Source: a virus. Taken from it: a stretch of 23,642 bases of DNA. The position numbers and the translations under genes were made by a program. Shown here in pieces: positions 1-6,882 of the stretch (within the stretch, counting starts at the first letter, position 1; every line of letters starts with the position of its first letter). Location: positions 1 to 23,642 of the IMG/VR virus record IMGVR_UViG_3300047550_002684; one strand, given 5' to 3'. The notes below the pieces were generated by a model. The model was not told where the DNA came from. It was given only the letters and a program-made list of their open reading frames with translations, and ran no database searches.

Positions 1-260
1 CCCCTAACTAAGGTCGTAAAAGTTGTCCCAGAGCCACCTGTTACCGTGGTTGCTGATATATATTCTCTCTTAGTTGGAGTTCGTGTCCCGTTCGCATCAA
101 CCCTATCAATACATAAAATGATAAGTCTTGTTGCTGATACGTCTGATAAATAGCTTGACCAATCATCTGCGATTGCAAAACTTGTTGTCTCCGCCAATGA
201 AAGCGTCGAACTTAGTGTGCTTTGTAAAGCATTCTTGGTCGGTATTGCGTGTATTGCCAT
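1..260 (-). CDS. Partial tail/structural protein (N-terminal part)
   Basis: This is an open frame starting at ATG 258-260 and running off the left edge, with about 86 codons visible. The N-terminus reads MAIHAIPTKNALQ, followed by the stretch IDRVDANGTRTPTKREYIS and TTFTTLVRG. The combination of IDRVD, a TPTKREYIS strand and a TxLxRG turn resembles small beta-rich tail or baseplate-type proteins of tailed phages; this is recalled family resemblance, not a search. It lies 32 bases after the tail-nozzle stop codon. The start is set by the repeated CCAATTAAGA element, which ends 3 bases before the ATG; there is no normally spaced Shine-Dalgarno (AGAGG sits only 1 base from ATG). The function beyond 'virion/tail protein' is inference. 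Confidence 0.75.
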   Translation of the reverse strand, partial: MAIHAIPTKNALQSTLSSTLSLAETTSFAIADDWSSYLSDVSATRLIILCIDRVDANGTRTPTKREYISATTVTGGSGTTFTTLVR

Positions 261-295
261 ACCTCTTAATTGGGAGTCTTAAAACAGGTTTTCTA
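261..295 (-). promoter_or_regulatory. Two-part start-linked element, copy 1
   Basis: On the coding strand TAGAA (the TAG is the stop of the nozzle gene) is followed by CCAATTAAGA and, 3 bases later, the ATG of the next gene. Nineteen bases separate TAG from CCAATTAAG. A short palindrome, AAAACAGGTTTT at 281-292 on the plus strand, lies in the spacer. Promoter or start-associated operator; the role is inferred from repetition and fixed spacing. Confidence 0.7.
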
Positions 296-2248
296 TACTC
301 TGGTTGATGGTGACAATGACCCTATACCCAAAGGTTGAGCCATCATCTTAACTGCAATAAGTTCCCAGTTATCCGATGCACCGGTTGATATGACCTCTAA
401 TTGGACGACACGGACTGTTTTATATACCTGGCTCCATCTTACGAAATCACCGGAGGATACATTGACAGCGTCTTGGGACTCCCCATATGTAGCATCGCCC
501 CATTGATCTTGTCCGTGGCCTGCCTCACCTGCAACAACGCCTGTTATTGTGTATGACTTAAGTGATGCCATTTGTCCTGATTTTTCCTCACCTAGAATGG
601 TAACCTGCACGGATCCCCTAATGTTTCTGAAAAGAACAAAGAACTTGTCGGTCATCTTCATATTAGACCAGTCATCGAACGGCTCACGTCTTGTTAAGAG
701 CTTCTTAGAAATAGCTGTCCCCTCGTCGGAGTTTAGGTCTTCACTGAAATACTTGATGTTACCATCATCTGCCCCAGCTAACCACTTCTCGGCGTTTGTC
801 GTGTCAAAGTATTTAAACCATTTCGTAATCCCATAAGGAGTTATCCACCTGCCTAAAAAGGCTCTGCGTTCATAGTCATATACGATCGTTTCTTTGCGTG
901 TCGGGAACGATAAAATATATTTATGATCGATATATGTAGCCGTTGCCTCACTATAGTCTGTGTCGGTTAAGTTATTCATGTAGCTTCTTATTCTTGTGGA
1001 GATTTCTTTACTTCTAATTTCATTAAGGTAGTTAGCCTCTGAACCAACAGAATATAATCCCTCTAAGGATAAGAAGAATACATCGTTTTCCACTCTAACC
1101 ACTGAATCCGCCGATTTTGTACCCACTGGCAATAGTTCCTGATATTGTGGATCTAAAATCACATAGTTGCCAATAGTGACAGTCTTAAGCACCATTGCGA
1201 ATGTCTTGCGTTCTTTAAATACCAGTATGGTTGATGGTACGTTACCACCTTTAGTATTAGAGCCTACAAACGATGTACAAGTAACCCGATCTCCATCGTT
1301 AGGTGCGACCCTTATATAACCGCCACCATAAGCCCAGTTAAACCTAGACTCATATGGGTATCTAGCAGATATTTGTACGAGTGATGGATCGGTCGGGAAA
1401 TCAGAAACGACGAGTCTGTCGTCAAGACTTAATACATGTCCTGCCTTTGGTCCACCAGTTGAGTCTGCCACAGGGGCTAGAATCGTATCCGATGGCGTTG
1501 ATCCCACATCAAAGAACGTCGTCGTATTCGAGTCTACCTGTGATAGGTACCGCTCATCTCCGGCACTTCCTCTGTATATCGAATACGCCCTGATCATTCC
1601 ACTAACCGCACTTGGAGCTGTCCATGCTACCCTGACCGATGTTCTAGTTAAATCCTGAGGTAAATTGGCAAGTATCACTGATGTAGAACCTAGTGTTTCC
1701 CCCACATCTGTAATTGCTGTAATCCTCCAGCCATATGTATTTGTACCTGAAACACCCGATAAGTTCGTTGCTGTAACCGCTGTAGGTGCTGATATTGTAG
1801 CGTAACTTAGGAGTGTAGCACCAGAGTATCTAACCATTTCACGTGCCTTAGAGACAAGATAAACGTTGCCACCCAATTGCGTACCGCGTACGTCATAACC
1901 CGATACCCACGATGCCCCTGTAATTCTTGTATAAGATGCTCCAGATTTCTTAACTAGATATCCCTCATCTGTACTCGATAAAAGCTCGTTTATAAATGTT
2001 TCCGGCACTTTATAGTCACCTAGGAACCTTATTCTACCTGTCCCCGAATTGGCGTATAAATCACTACCCCATCTGCCGGTCACAGTCCCACGACCTTTAA
2101 TCATTATGTTATCGGCGATTGTTAGTTCATTTGGCTTGATTTCTGTAGCGTTAAAAAAATCGTTCCAGCCACCATCCCAGCCCTCCCAGTTAACCTCGAG
2201 TTTTTTCTGTGGTGTATATGATGGTGTTCTCCTATCTAAAATAGGCAT
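293..2248 (-). CDS. Tail nozzle / tail tubular protein B-like (T7 gp12 / P22 gp10-like) with an FN3-like insert
   Basis: This 651-residue protein has the character of podovirus tail-nozzle proteins: an N-terminal segment naming the gene product's contact region (LEVNWEGWDGGWNDFF, then TIADNIMIKGRGTVTGRWG), repeated beta-propeller-like strands (FLSLEGLYSVG, KYILSFPTRKETIVYDYERRAF, WLAGADDGNIKYFSED) and a beta-rich C-terminus. Residues about 152-258 look like an inserted fibronectin-III/Ig-like domain (SAPTAVTATNLSG, then VRVAWTAPS, AYSIYRGS, TTTFFDVGS). The start follows a strong GGGAGGAG ribosome site and lies one base after the connector stop, so the pair is co-translated. It probably forms the distal tail tube or plug through which DNA leaves. 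The family call is by motif memory. Confidence 0.75.
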   Translation of the reverse strand: MPILDRRTPSYTPQKKLEVNWEGWDGGWNDFFNATEIKPNELTIADNIMIKGRGTVTGRWGSDLYANSGTGRIRFLGDYKVPETFINELLSSTDEGYLVKKSGASYTRITGASWVSGYDVRGTQLGGNVYLVSKAREMVRYSGATLLSYATISAPTAVTATNLSGVSGTNTYGWRITAITDVGETLGSTSVILANLPQDLTRTSVRVAWTAPSAVSGMIRAYSIYRGSAGDERYLSQVDSNTTTFFDVGSTPSDTILAPVADSTGGPKAGHVLSLDDRLVVSDFPTDPSLVQISARYPYESRFNWAYGGGYIRVAPNDGDRVTCTSFVGSNTKGGNVPSTILVFKERKTFAMVLKTVTIGNYVILDPQYQELLPVGTKSADSVVRVENDVFFLSLEGLYSVGSEANYLNEIRSKEISTRIRSYMNNLTDTDYSEATATYIDHKYILSFPTRKETIVYDYERRAFLGRWITPYGITKWFKYFDTTNAEKWLAGADDGNIKYFSEDLNSDEGTAISKKLLTRREPFDDWSNMKMTDKFFVLFRNIRGSVQVTILGEEKSGQMASLKSYTITGVVAGEAGHGQDQWGDATYGESQDAVNVSSGDFVRWSQVYKTVRVVQLEVISTGASDNWELIAVKMMAQPLGIGSLSPSTRV

Positions 2249-2249
2249 G

Positions 2250-2912
2250 TTATCTCCTCCCTATTCGATAACCTCTTCTGCTGTAATAATCCCTTACACG
2301 GTTTTCTCCACCGCCACTATTGAGTACATTTTGGTGTTCTAACATAGATGCTAGTATTTTTTCTGCGTCTGCCTTAGCTGTTGGGAATCTTGTGTCTCCC
2401 CTGCTTTCCAACACAAAGGCTATTCCACGTTGCACAAGATAATTAGGATTACTTAATGCAGGGATTTGTCCTAGTGATGCTAGACTTGCTGGTAGTTTCT
2501 GGTATTTGATCTGTATAGTTGCACCACTTGTTAACCCTTTTGGTATACGTGCAACATAACCCGACTCTCTGTTACCCTCAATATAGAAAACCTCATCCCA
2601 TGAGTTATACATCTCAAAGTCATTAGGTCTTATCTGTGCGTATTGTCTCGGTCTAGTCAACTCGTCTGAGTCCTCATAAAGAGGTGATTGTGATTTTATA
2701 AAATCCGTTGGTAATGCTAAAGACACTGTCGATGCTTGTGTCGCTGTTGCTGTATAGGTCGTTTTGAGTTCGTCCCAATCATAGGCTAAAGCCCAGTCCT
2801 CATAAGCGTAGTTAATGAATTTCTTCCTGATATCCAAATCGGTATCCGTTGGTGTTGTTGCGTCCTGATCTACATAGCTCCCTATGCGTTGTAGGATTTC
2901 TTCTAGTGTCAT
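2250..2912 (-). CDS. Head-tail adaptor / connector-like protein (tail tubular protein A-like)
   Basis: This 220-residue protein begins with a helical segment (MTLEEILQRIGSYVD, then RKKFINYAYEDWALAYDWDELKTTYTA), followed by a beta section containing SLALPTDFIKSQSPLY, then IQIKYQKLPASL and a basic tail rich in Arg and Tyr. The helix plus 'LPTDF' strand plus 'YxKLP' strand is the pattern seen in connector/adaptor proteins that join portal to tail nozzle in podoviruses. It sits directly upstream of the nozzle gene, as expected for a neck module. The start is fixed by the CCAATTAAGAGGT element immediately before ATG, in sequence identical to that before gene 1-260 over 13 bases. Specific family membership is an inference. 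Confidence 0.65.
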   Translation of the reverse strand: MTLEEILQRIGSYVDQDATTPTDTDLDIRKKFINYAYEDWALAYDWDELKTTYTATATQASTVSLALPTDFIKSQSPLYEDSDELTRPRQYAQIRPNDFEMYNSWDEVFYIEGNRESGYVARIPKGLTSGATIQIKYQKLPASLASLGQIPALSNPNYLVQRGIAFVLESRGDTRFPTAKADAEKILASMLEHQNVLNSGGGENRVRDYYSRRGYRIGRR

Positions 2913-2947
2913 ACCTCTTAATTGGTATGAGTCGAAATTATTTTCTA
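2913..2947 (-). promoter_or_regulatory. Two-part start-linked element, copy 2
   Basis: Coding-strand TAGAA (overlapping the stop of the 105-residue gene), 19 bases from TAG to CCAATTAAGA, then GGT and ATG. The whole 32-base gap between stop and start matches copy 1 in length. It heads the connector-nozzle pair. Confidence 0.7.
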
Positions 2948-3262
2948 GGAATAACTTAAAGAGGCTCGGTTGTCATAAACATTGTCGTAAAACGGGTCGC
3001 CATCGGCATATAACACCGTGTTATTTGCTATGGTTATTCGCTTGATCTTCCACGTAGCACTTGATGTGGCTGTTCCAGGTATTGCGTAACCTATGTATGT
3101 ATAAGTCGCACCAGCGTCTACCCTAACCGTTTGGTCTGCTCTTAGAGTACGTTTAAAACCTTGTCCTGACTCACTATTACCTACGCGTCCGAACTCATAA
3201 TATTCTGTGGGTAGATAGTCTCTTGATTTTATAGCATTTTTAAGTTCATTTGCTTCTGCCAT
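2945..3262 (-). CDS. Small beta-rich phage structural protein, unknown role
   Basis: This is a 105-residue protein. The visible pattern is beta-rich: VRVDAGATYTYIGYAIPGTATSSATWKIKRIT in pieces, then LYADGDPFYDNVYDNRASLSY at the C-terminus. The sequence order YIGYA-PGT, WKIKRI, ADGDPxxDxxxDxRxSLxY resembles a small hypothetical family found near neck and tail genes of tailed phages. It overlaps the preceding 132-residue gene by 17 bases and has no clear Shine-Dalgarno of its own, so it is probably translationally coupled. A head-tail junction or decoration role is only a guess from position. Confidence 0.7.
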   Translation of the reverse strand: MAEANELKNAIKSRDYLPTEYYEFGRVGNSESGQGFKRTLRADQTVRVDAGATYTYIGYAIPGTATSSATWKIKRITIANNTVLYADGDPFYDNVYDNRASLSYS

Positions 3263-3644
3263 AATCGTATTTCTTTAACTCGCGTTCTATACTGGCTTTC
3301 TCACTATTAAGGAAAGCGTAACGATACATACGTTTGATTTGTGATTCTCCCATTGCGTCCCTGCCGACCTTATTTGATAGGAGCCTTACTTCCCATAAAA
3401 CATCGTTAAACTCTTTTGCTCCTGTCGATTGCTTGACGTAATCTACAATTGCCGTGATCTCTTTTAAGTATCTTGATGGATCAATCGCACTGTCTCCAAC
3501 CTCTTTAATGATGTTTTTGAGTTGTGTTTCTTCAAGGGTAAAAGCGTCACCACGAGGCTCTGTGCTTTCAACCTCTGGGACTTTCTCTTTGACTTCTACT
3601 TCGTTGTTCTTGATTTGTTTTTTTACGTCCTCTTCGCCTAGCAT
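3246..3644 (-). CDS. Hypothetical acidic/helical protein in the neck module
   Basis: This 132-residue protein is not recognised. The first about 35 residues are highly charged and likely disordered (EEDVKKQIKNNEVEVKEK), followed by predicted helices (LEETQLKNIIKEVGDS, YLKEITAIVDYVKQSTGAKEFNDVLWEVRLLSNKVG) and a basic C-terminus ending YDYGRSK. There is no membrane segment or catalytic motif. It starts 6 bases after the CCAATTAAG core (AATTAAGATAT-ATG) and lacks an ordinary ribosome site. It heads a two-gene unit with the 105-residue protein. A head-tail assembly factor or chaperone would fit the position, but this is inference only. Confidence 0.65.
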   Translation of the reverse strand: MLGEEDVKKQIKNNEVEVKEKVPEVESTEPRGDAFTLEETQLKNIIKEVGDSAIDPSRYLKEITAIVDYVKQSTGAKEFNDVLWEVRLLSNKVGRDAMGESQIKRMYRYAFLNSEKASIERELKKYDYGRSK

Positions 3645-3680
3645 ATATCTTAATTGGTAATAATCACTTCAAGTATTCTA
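3645..3680 (-). promoter_or_regulatory. Two-part start-linked element, copy 3 (TAGAA inside the upstream gene)
   Basis: CCAATTAAGA lies at 3648-3657 (reverse complement) with ATG 3 bases beyond. TAGAA lies at 3676-3680, exactly 20 bases from TAG to CCAATTAAG, as in copies 4-6, but here it is inside the coding sequence of the upstream glycosyltransferase (CTA GAA, Leu-Glu) rather than at its stop. This shows the TAGAA part is not just a by-product of stop codons. Confidence 0.7.
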
Positions 3681-4359
3681 GCCTTGGATTAGGATAGCTG
3701 ATTCTGTCCATCTCCTTTATAAGATTATGTTCATCCCAGTTCTCAACCCTACCGTGCGTCAATGAATAACTTTTAAGTGTCTGATCCAAAAAGAATTTAT
3801 ACCCCAACTTATCTAGTCTCTGATTAACGTAGAACCCATCCATGCCAAAGCCCCTAAAATCGAGAGCCTCATCAAAGCCACCAACATCATACATAGCCAC
3901 CCTAGGTACGGATGATAAGTTCCACTCCACATCATTCGGGAAACACTCATAGAATGAACCATTCTTGTCTGTTTCTCTTGGGTCTTTCCATACCATCTCA
4001 CCTAGTTCGGGGTAGACTGATAGATACTTATTTCCAACTGCTGAAACAAAGCCAATCGGATAGTTCTCATAGTGTGTCCAAAACTTCTCTAGTGCCGTAG
4101 GGTCTGCAAACGTGAAGTCTTGCCAACTGATAATCAATTCGCCTTGTGATTCTTTAATAAGTTTGTTGTAAATCCTGTTAAGTGTCCAATACCCTCCCTC
4201 AAAATCATCTTTTACCCATTTTACAGCCCGTAAATCAGGATCGAATGGGCTACCGACCAACCATTCCCAATCTTTAAAGGTCTGTCTTTTTAAGGCCAGT
4301 AATACGGTTTCTAAGCCCTCTGGACGGATTGTAGGTGTAATTATCGATATCTTCCCCAT
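3664..4359 (-). CDS. Glycosyltransferase, GT-A fold, family 2-like
   Basis: This 231-residue protein begins MGKISIITPTIRPEGLETVLLALKRQ in pieces, the classic first strand and helix of GT2 enzymes, then FKDWEWLVGS. The expected metal-binding DxD is not canonical; SWQDFTFADP at about 79-87 occupies the place after the IISW strand. Later GGFDEALDFRGFGMDGFYVNQRL at about 157-180 matches the acceptor-side segment of GT2 enzymes, with the GxDxxxxxR-like pattern. It is the last gene of the glycosylation island and its stop lies 19 bases before the 132-residue neck gene. It starts within the end of the preceding gene (19-base overlap), with AGGAAG abutting the ATG. The donor and acceptor are unknown. 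Confidence 0.8.
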   Translation of the reverse strand: MGKISIITPTIRPEGLETVLLALKRQTFKDWEWLVGSPFDPDLRAVKWVKDDFEGGYWTLNRIYNKLIKESQGELIISWQDFTFADPTALEKFWTHYENYPIGFVSAVGNKYLSVYPELGEMVWKDPRETDKNGSFYECFPNDVEWNLSSVPRVAMYDVGGFDEALDFRGFGMDGFYVNQRLDKLGYKFFLDQTLKSYSLTHGRVENWDEHNLIKEMDRISYPNPRLEYLK

Positions 4360-4745
4360 CTTCCTATTGAAACAATATTAACTCCGTCTTGTGGCTTAAT
4401 TATTCCCCACGGATCATAGACTGTAGAACCTTTTGGGAACTTGTAGTCTTTGAATTCGTCTTGCTCTTTGTTATCTATGAACAGTTGATCATATGCTCCT
4501 AATGGTTCTAGCTTTTTCTTGCGAGTCGAATCTATCTCCCAATAAAAAACAGGCACACCACCTAATTCATTATTCTTCATGTCTTGGTTACAAGCACTTG
4601 GTGGTAAGAATATGGCTAGATCAAGCCCACTAACCGCCTCATGATAGACTTCGTGACCTAAATTTTTGAATGCTCTTTCTAAAAAGTACCCCACTGGGTC
4701 ATATGGGTTATCTTGATATTTATAGCTTAGAAATACTTTTGCCAT
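4341..4745 (-). CDS. Glycosyltransferase-like GT-B half domain (hypothetical)
   Basis: ATG 4743-4745 is preferred because the longer frame to 4838 would lie deep inside the upstream gene; from there the protein is 134 residues: MAKVFLSYKYQDNPYDPVGYF to start, FLERAFKNLGHEV, then a strand GLDLAIFLPP, VPVFYWEIDST, YDQLFIDNKEQDEF and a C-terminal VNIVSIGRW. The alternation of strand-helix units with 'FYWEID' and 'YDQLFIDNKE' resembles the N-terminal Rossmann half of CgeB/GT4-like enzymes, but no second half follows, so it may be a truncated or accessory domain. The start overlaps the previous stop by 19 bases; AAGC before it is a weak ribosome site. The function is uncertain. Confidence 0.6.
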   Translation of the reverse strand: MAKVFLSYKYQDNPYDPVGYFLERAFKNLGHEVYHEAVSGLDLAIFLPPSACNQDMKNNELGGVPVFYWEIDSTRKKKLEPLGAYDQLFIDNKEQDEFKDYKFPKGSTVYDPWGIIKPQDGVNIVSIGRWGRYR

Positions 4746-5368
4746 GATATGCTTGGTGATAACCACGCACTCTCCATATGCGTTGCAAGCGAGGGTGTAG
4801 GTTGAACTAAAGTATACTTTTTCGTTAGCTCCTTCCACATGGGCTCATCAGCCCAGCCGTATTTCTTCATAAGTTCGATATTCATCTTTACCAGCTTTCC
4901 ATGAGTCGCAAATGTTAATGTAGTTGAGGGAATACTGAACCAGCCATCCTTAGCTGTCTCTTGTCCCCTGTTAATCATTTCTGGATGTTCATAAGGGGTT
5001 ACAAAGTCAAACTCGTCTAAAACACCTACCATCTGTCCTGCTGTTGGTAGAAAATAATAGTCATCTTCGACGAAAAATACTTTGTCATCCACCTCTGTTG
5101 CTAAATCAAGTTGTCTATAATAACTGTCTCTATTGCCTGAATCCCAATCAAGAGTTCGTAATATTTCGGCTGTATGTTTAAGTGAACACGCCTTAACTAA
5201 ATCTACAAGTTCAAATGTAGGTTTATCTATAATAAAATGCACTTCGATATCGGGGAATGCTTTCACAAACGAGCCTAGACATAGCTTAATTAGATCAAAC
5301 TTAGAACACTCAATAGGTCTTGGCTTATTTATACTCGGTATTGAGGTCATCCGATAAAATGCTTTCAT
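4727..5368 (-). CDS. Glycosyltransferase-like protein, GT-A type
   Basis: This 213-residue protein has an N-terminal pattern MKAFYRMTSIPSIN, a strand VHFIIDKPT, and an acidic cluster FVEDDYYFLP at about 99-108 that fits the DxD metal site at the end of a GT-A strand. Downstream DFVTPYEHPEMI, then STTLTFATHGKLVKMN are consistent with an acceptor-binding half. The ATG overlaps the preceding stop as ATGA, implying translational coupling inside the island. The call rests on the acidic motif position and the company of other glycosyltransferases; the exact family is not recognised. Confidence 0.65.
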   Translation of the reverse strand: MKAFYRMTSIPSINKPRPIECSKFDLIKLCLGSFVKAFPDIEVHFIIDKPTFELVDLVKACSLKHTAEILRTLDWDSGNRDSYYRQLDLATEVDDKVFFVEDDYYFLPTAGQMVGVLDEFDFVTPYEHPEMINRGQETAKDGWFSIPSTTLTFATHGKLVKMNIELMKKYGWADEPMWKELTKKYTLVQPTPSLATHMESAWLSPSISWQKYF

Positions 5369-5898
5369 AGATTACGCCCCCATTTCTCATTAAACTTACG
5401 CCTGTTAGTTTCCCTCCATACATTCATGTTATCTATCTTGTGTAGTGTGTTCCCGCCCTGTGGTGGATGTGAGAAGTCAACCGAATCTATAGGCTGTCTC
5501 CTAAATCCCTTAGACTCAACATTCGCCCAAAAATCGTTGTCATCATAGTAGGCCTGCTCGTAGGTCTCGTCGTAGCCACCTGTTACCTCGAATATCTCCC
5601 TTGGGACACAGAAAACGTGTGCGTGAAATGGTATCTGATTACCATTAATCTTAGGACACGTAATAGCGGACTTAACACATAAATCACTAAGATCACCCGA
5701 TTGATAGACTGCGTCGTCATTAAGAATAAGGATGTAATCGCCTTTAGCCATTCGCATGCCTTGGTTAATCTTCTCCCCTAACCACGATTTTTTTGAGGAA
5801 ATAATAATCGTTTCATCAACCTTACCCTGCAAAGACTTAAAGCAGTCCACAAGCAAAGGCTCGTCTGGATTGTAATTAGTAATTACAGCACTAAGCAT
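5365..5898 (-). CDS. Family 2 glycosyltransferase (short GT-A)
   Basis: This 177-residue enzyme starts MLSAVITNYNPDEPLLVDCFKS in pieces, the donor-binding strand of GT2 proteins, has KINQGMRMAKGDYILILNDDA with the NDD metal-binding motif at 60-62, and a C-terminal acceptor segment FEVTGGYDETYEQAYYDDNDFWANV with the expected ED/DD-type acidic cluster. It is shorter than typical GT2 enzymes (about 230-300), so it is a minimal catalytic domain. It overlaps the cytidylyltransferase-like gene by 8 bases and ends in a TGA overlapping the next ATG. It likely adds a sugar to a phage protein or cell-surface glycan; the substrate is unknown. Confidence 0.85.
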   Translation of the reverse strand: MLSAVITNYNPDEPLLVDCFKSLQGKVDETIIISSKKSWLGEKINQGMRMAKGDYILILNDDAVYQSGDLSDLCVKSAITCPKINGNQIPFHAHVFCVPREIFEVTGGYDETYEQAYYDDNDFWANVESKGFRRQPIDSVDFSHPPQGGNTLHKIDNMNVWRETNRRKFNEKWGRNL

Positions 5899-6319
5899 TG
5901 CTCATTCTCCTTTTAATCTCCGTTGTAGAGATTGATTCAGTATAAGGCACATAAATGAGATCTATCTTCATATCATCGAGCCACGCTTGAGTTACCCCTA
6001 TTTGTGTATAATAGTCTTTCTTCGCCCAATCAGAGCCAACAACCAGAAAATCAGGTCTTATATCCATTAGCAACGGCTTAAGTGTCTCGTTGCCGTAGTT
6101 CTCTATGACGGTATCTACCCACTTGCAGGCTATAACGTTTTGACACCTCTCATAATAACTAAGTACCGGCGGTCTACCTTTATATTTTTGAATAAACGCA
6201 TCCGTGTTGATGCCTACAACTACTTTCCCATTTCCGACAATCTTTTTGCACCTCTCAAAGAGTCGATAATGCCCGTAATGTGTAAGATCATATGTCCCTA
6301 CAGTTAATATTGTTTTCAC
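5891..6319 (-). CDS. Cytidylyltransferase (glycerol-3-phosphate cytidylyltransferase / TagD-like)
   Basis: This 142-residue protein, close to the 129-132 residues usual for TagD-type enzymes, carries both signature motifs: TVGTYDLTHYGHYRLFERC with HxGH at 14-17 (nucleotide binding) and ESISTTEIKRR at 128-138. VVGINTDAFIQKYKGRPP and FLVVGSDW also match the fold. Such enzymes make CDP-glycerol or related CDP-alcohols from CTP and the phosphate. The start codon is GTG 6317-6319, overlapping the previous TGA as GTGA. Its presence among glycosyltransferases implies that an activated polyol-phosphate or CDP-linked precursor is made locally for a phage-controlled decoration. The exact alcohol cannot be told from sequence. 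Confidence 0.88.
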   Translation of the reverse strand: MKTILTVGTYDLTHYGHYRLFERCKKIVGNGKVVVGINTDAFIQKYKGRPPVLSYYERCQNVIACKWVDTVIENYGNETLKPLLMDIRPDFLVVGSDWAKKDYYTQIGVTQAWLDDMKIDLIYVPYTESISTTEIKRRMSNA

Positions 6320-6882
6320 TTAAAATGCTCCTCCCATTTAGAGGCGATTAATGGCCACTCAAACTGTTTAGCAAACTCCTTTCCTTTCTCCGATTCCTCT
6401 TTCCAGCGTTTCTCGTCTTTCATTAAAGCAATTAGTTCTTTCTTGTATTTGTCGAAGTCCTCATCAAAGTAAATGTCACCATCAATCTTGACTCCTGAAC
6501 CTACAGTCTCTTTAAGTCCTGCGAGGTTAATAACAACTGGCACAACACCGTCTTTTTGACAATCCAAAGCGGTTATGCAATTTGTCTCCGTAAAATCGGT
6601 AGGATAAGCCCATATACCACAACTTTGGCGTAGTTTTGCGAGTTCAGTCTTATTAAGCCTGCCGTGTTCCTTGATTCCGTCTTGAGACATAAGTTTAACC
6701 ATCTTAGCTTTCCAACTCATGCGTTCTGGATTATTCTTGAATGTTCCGTCAAAAAGCGTCCAGCCGTAACAAACATCTAGTGTTGCATCTGGTATTTCTT
6801 TCTTGATATCCGCCCACATCTTTAAAAGGTGAATTAAACCCCTGTCATAGCTCGAGCCATAGAATAGTTTGTGTTGTTTCAT
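6316..6882 (-). CDS. C-terminal half of a split GT-B (GT4-type) glycosyltransferase
   Basis: This 188-residue protein starts exactly where the second Rossmann half of a GT4 enzyme begins: KLFYGSSYDRGLIHLLKMW, then ATLDVCYGW, KEHGRLNKTELAKL, and the donor-binding segment WAYPTDFTETNCITALD at 91-107, with E99 and an acidic residue 8 positions later in place of the usual EX7E second Glu. GVVPVV follows, as in GT4 enzymes. The first Rossmann half is at the C-terminus of the preceding 603-residue gene, whose last residues are the hinge strand VISNGIL. The two genes overlap by ATGA. The two polypeptides probably associate to make one active site; the split is discussed under findings. Confidence 0.8.
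   Translation of the reverse strand: MKQHKLFYGSSYDRGLIHLLKMWADIKKEIPDATLDVCYGWTLFDGTFKNNPERMSWKAKMVKLMSQDGIKEHGRLNKTELAKLRQSCGIWAYPTDFTETNCITALDCQKDGVVPVVINLAGLKETVGSGVKIDGDIYFDEDFDKYKKELIALMKDEKRWKEESEKGKEFAKQFEWPLIASKWEEHFK

Noticed and set aside
4746-4838. Longer N-terminus for the GT-B-like half protein (to 4838)
   Set aside because: The extra 31 residues lie antisense-free but inside the preceding gene in another frame and look unlike a protein start; ATG 4745 begins a typical strand (AKVFLSYKY).
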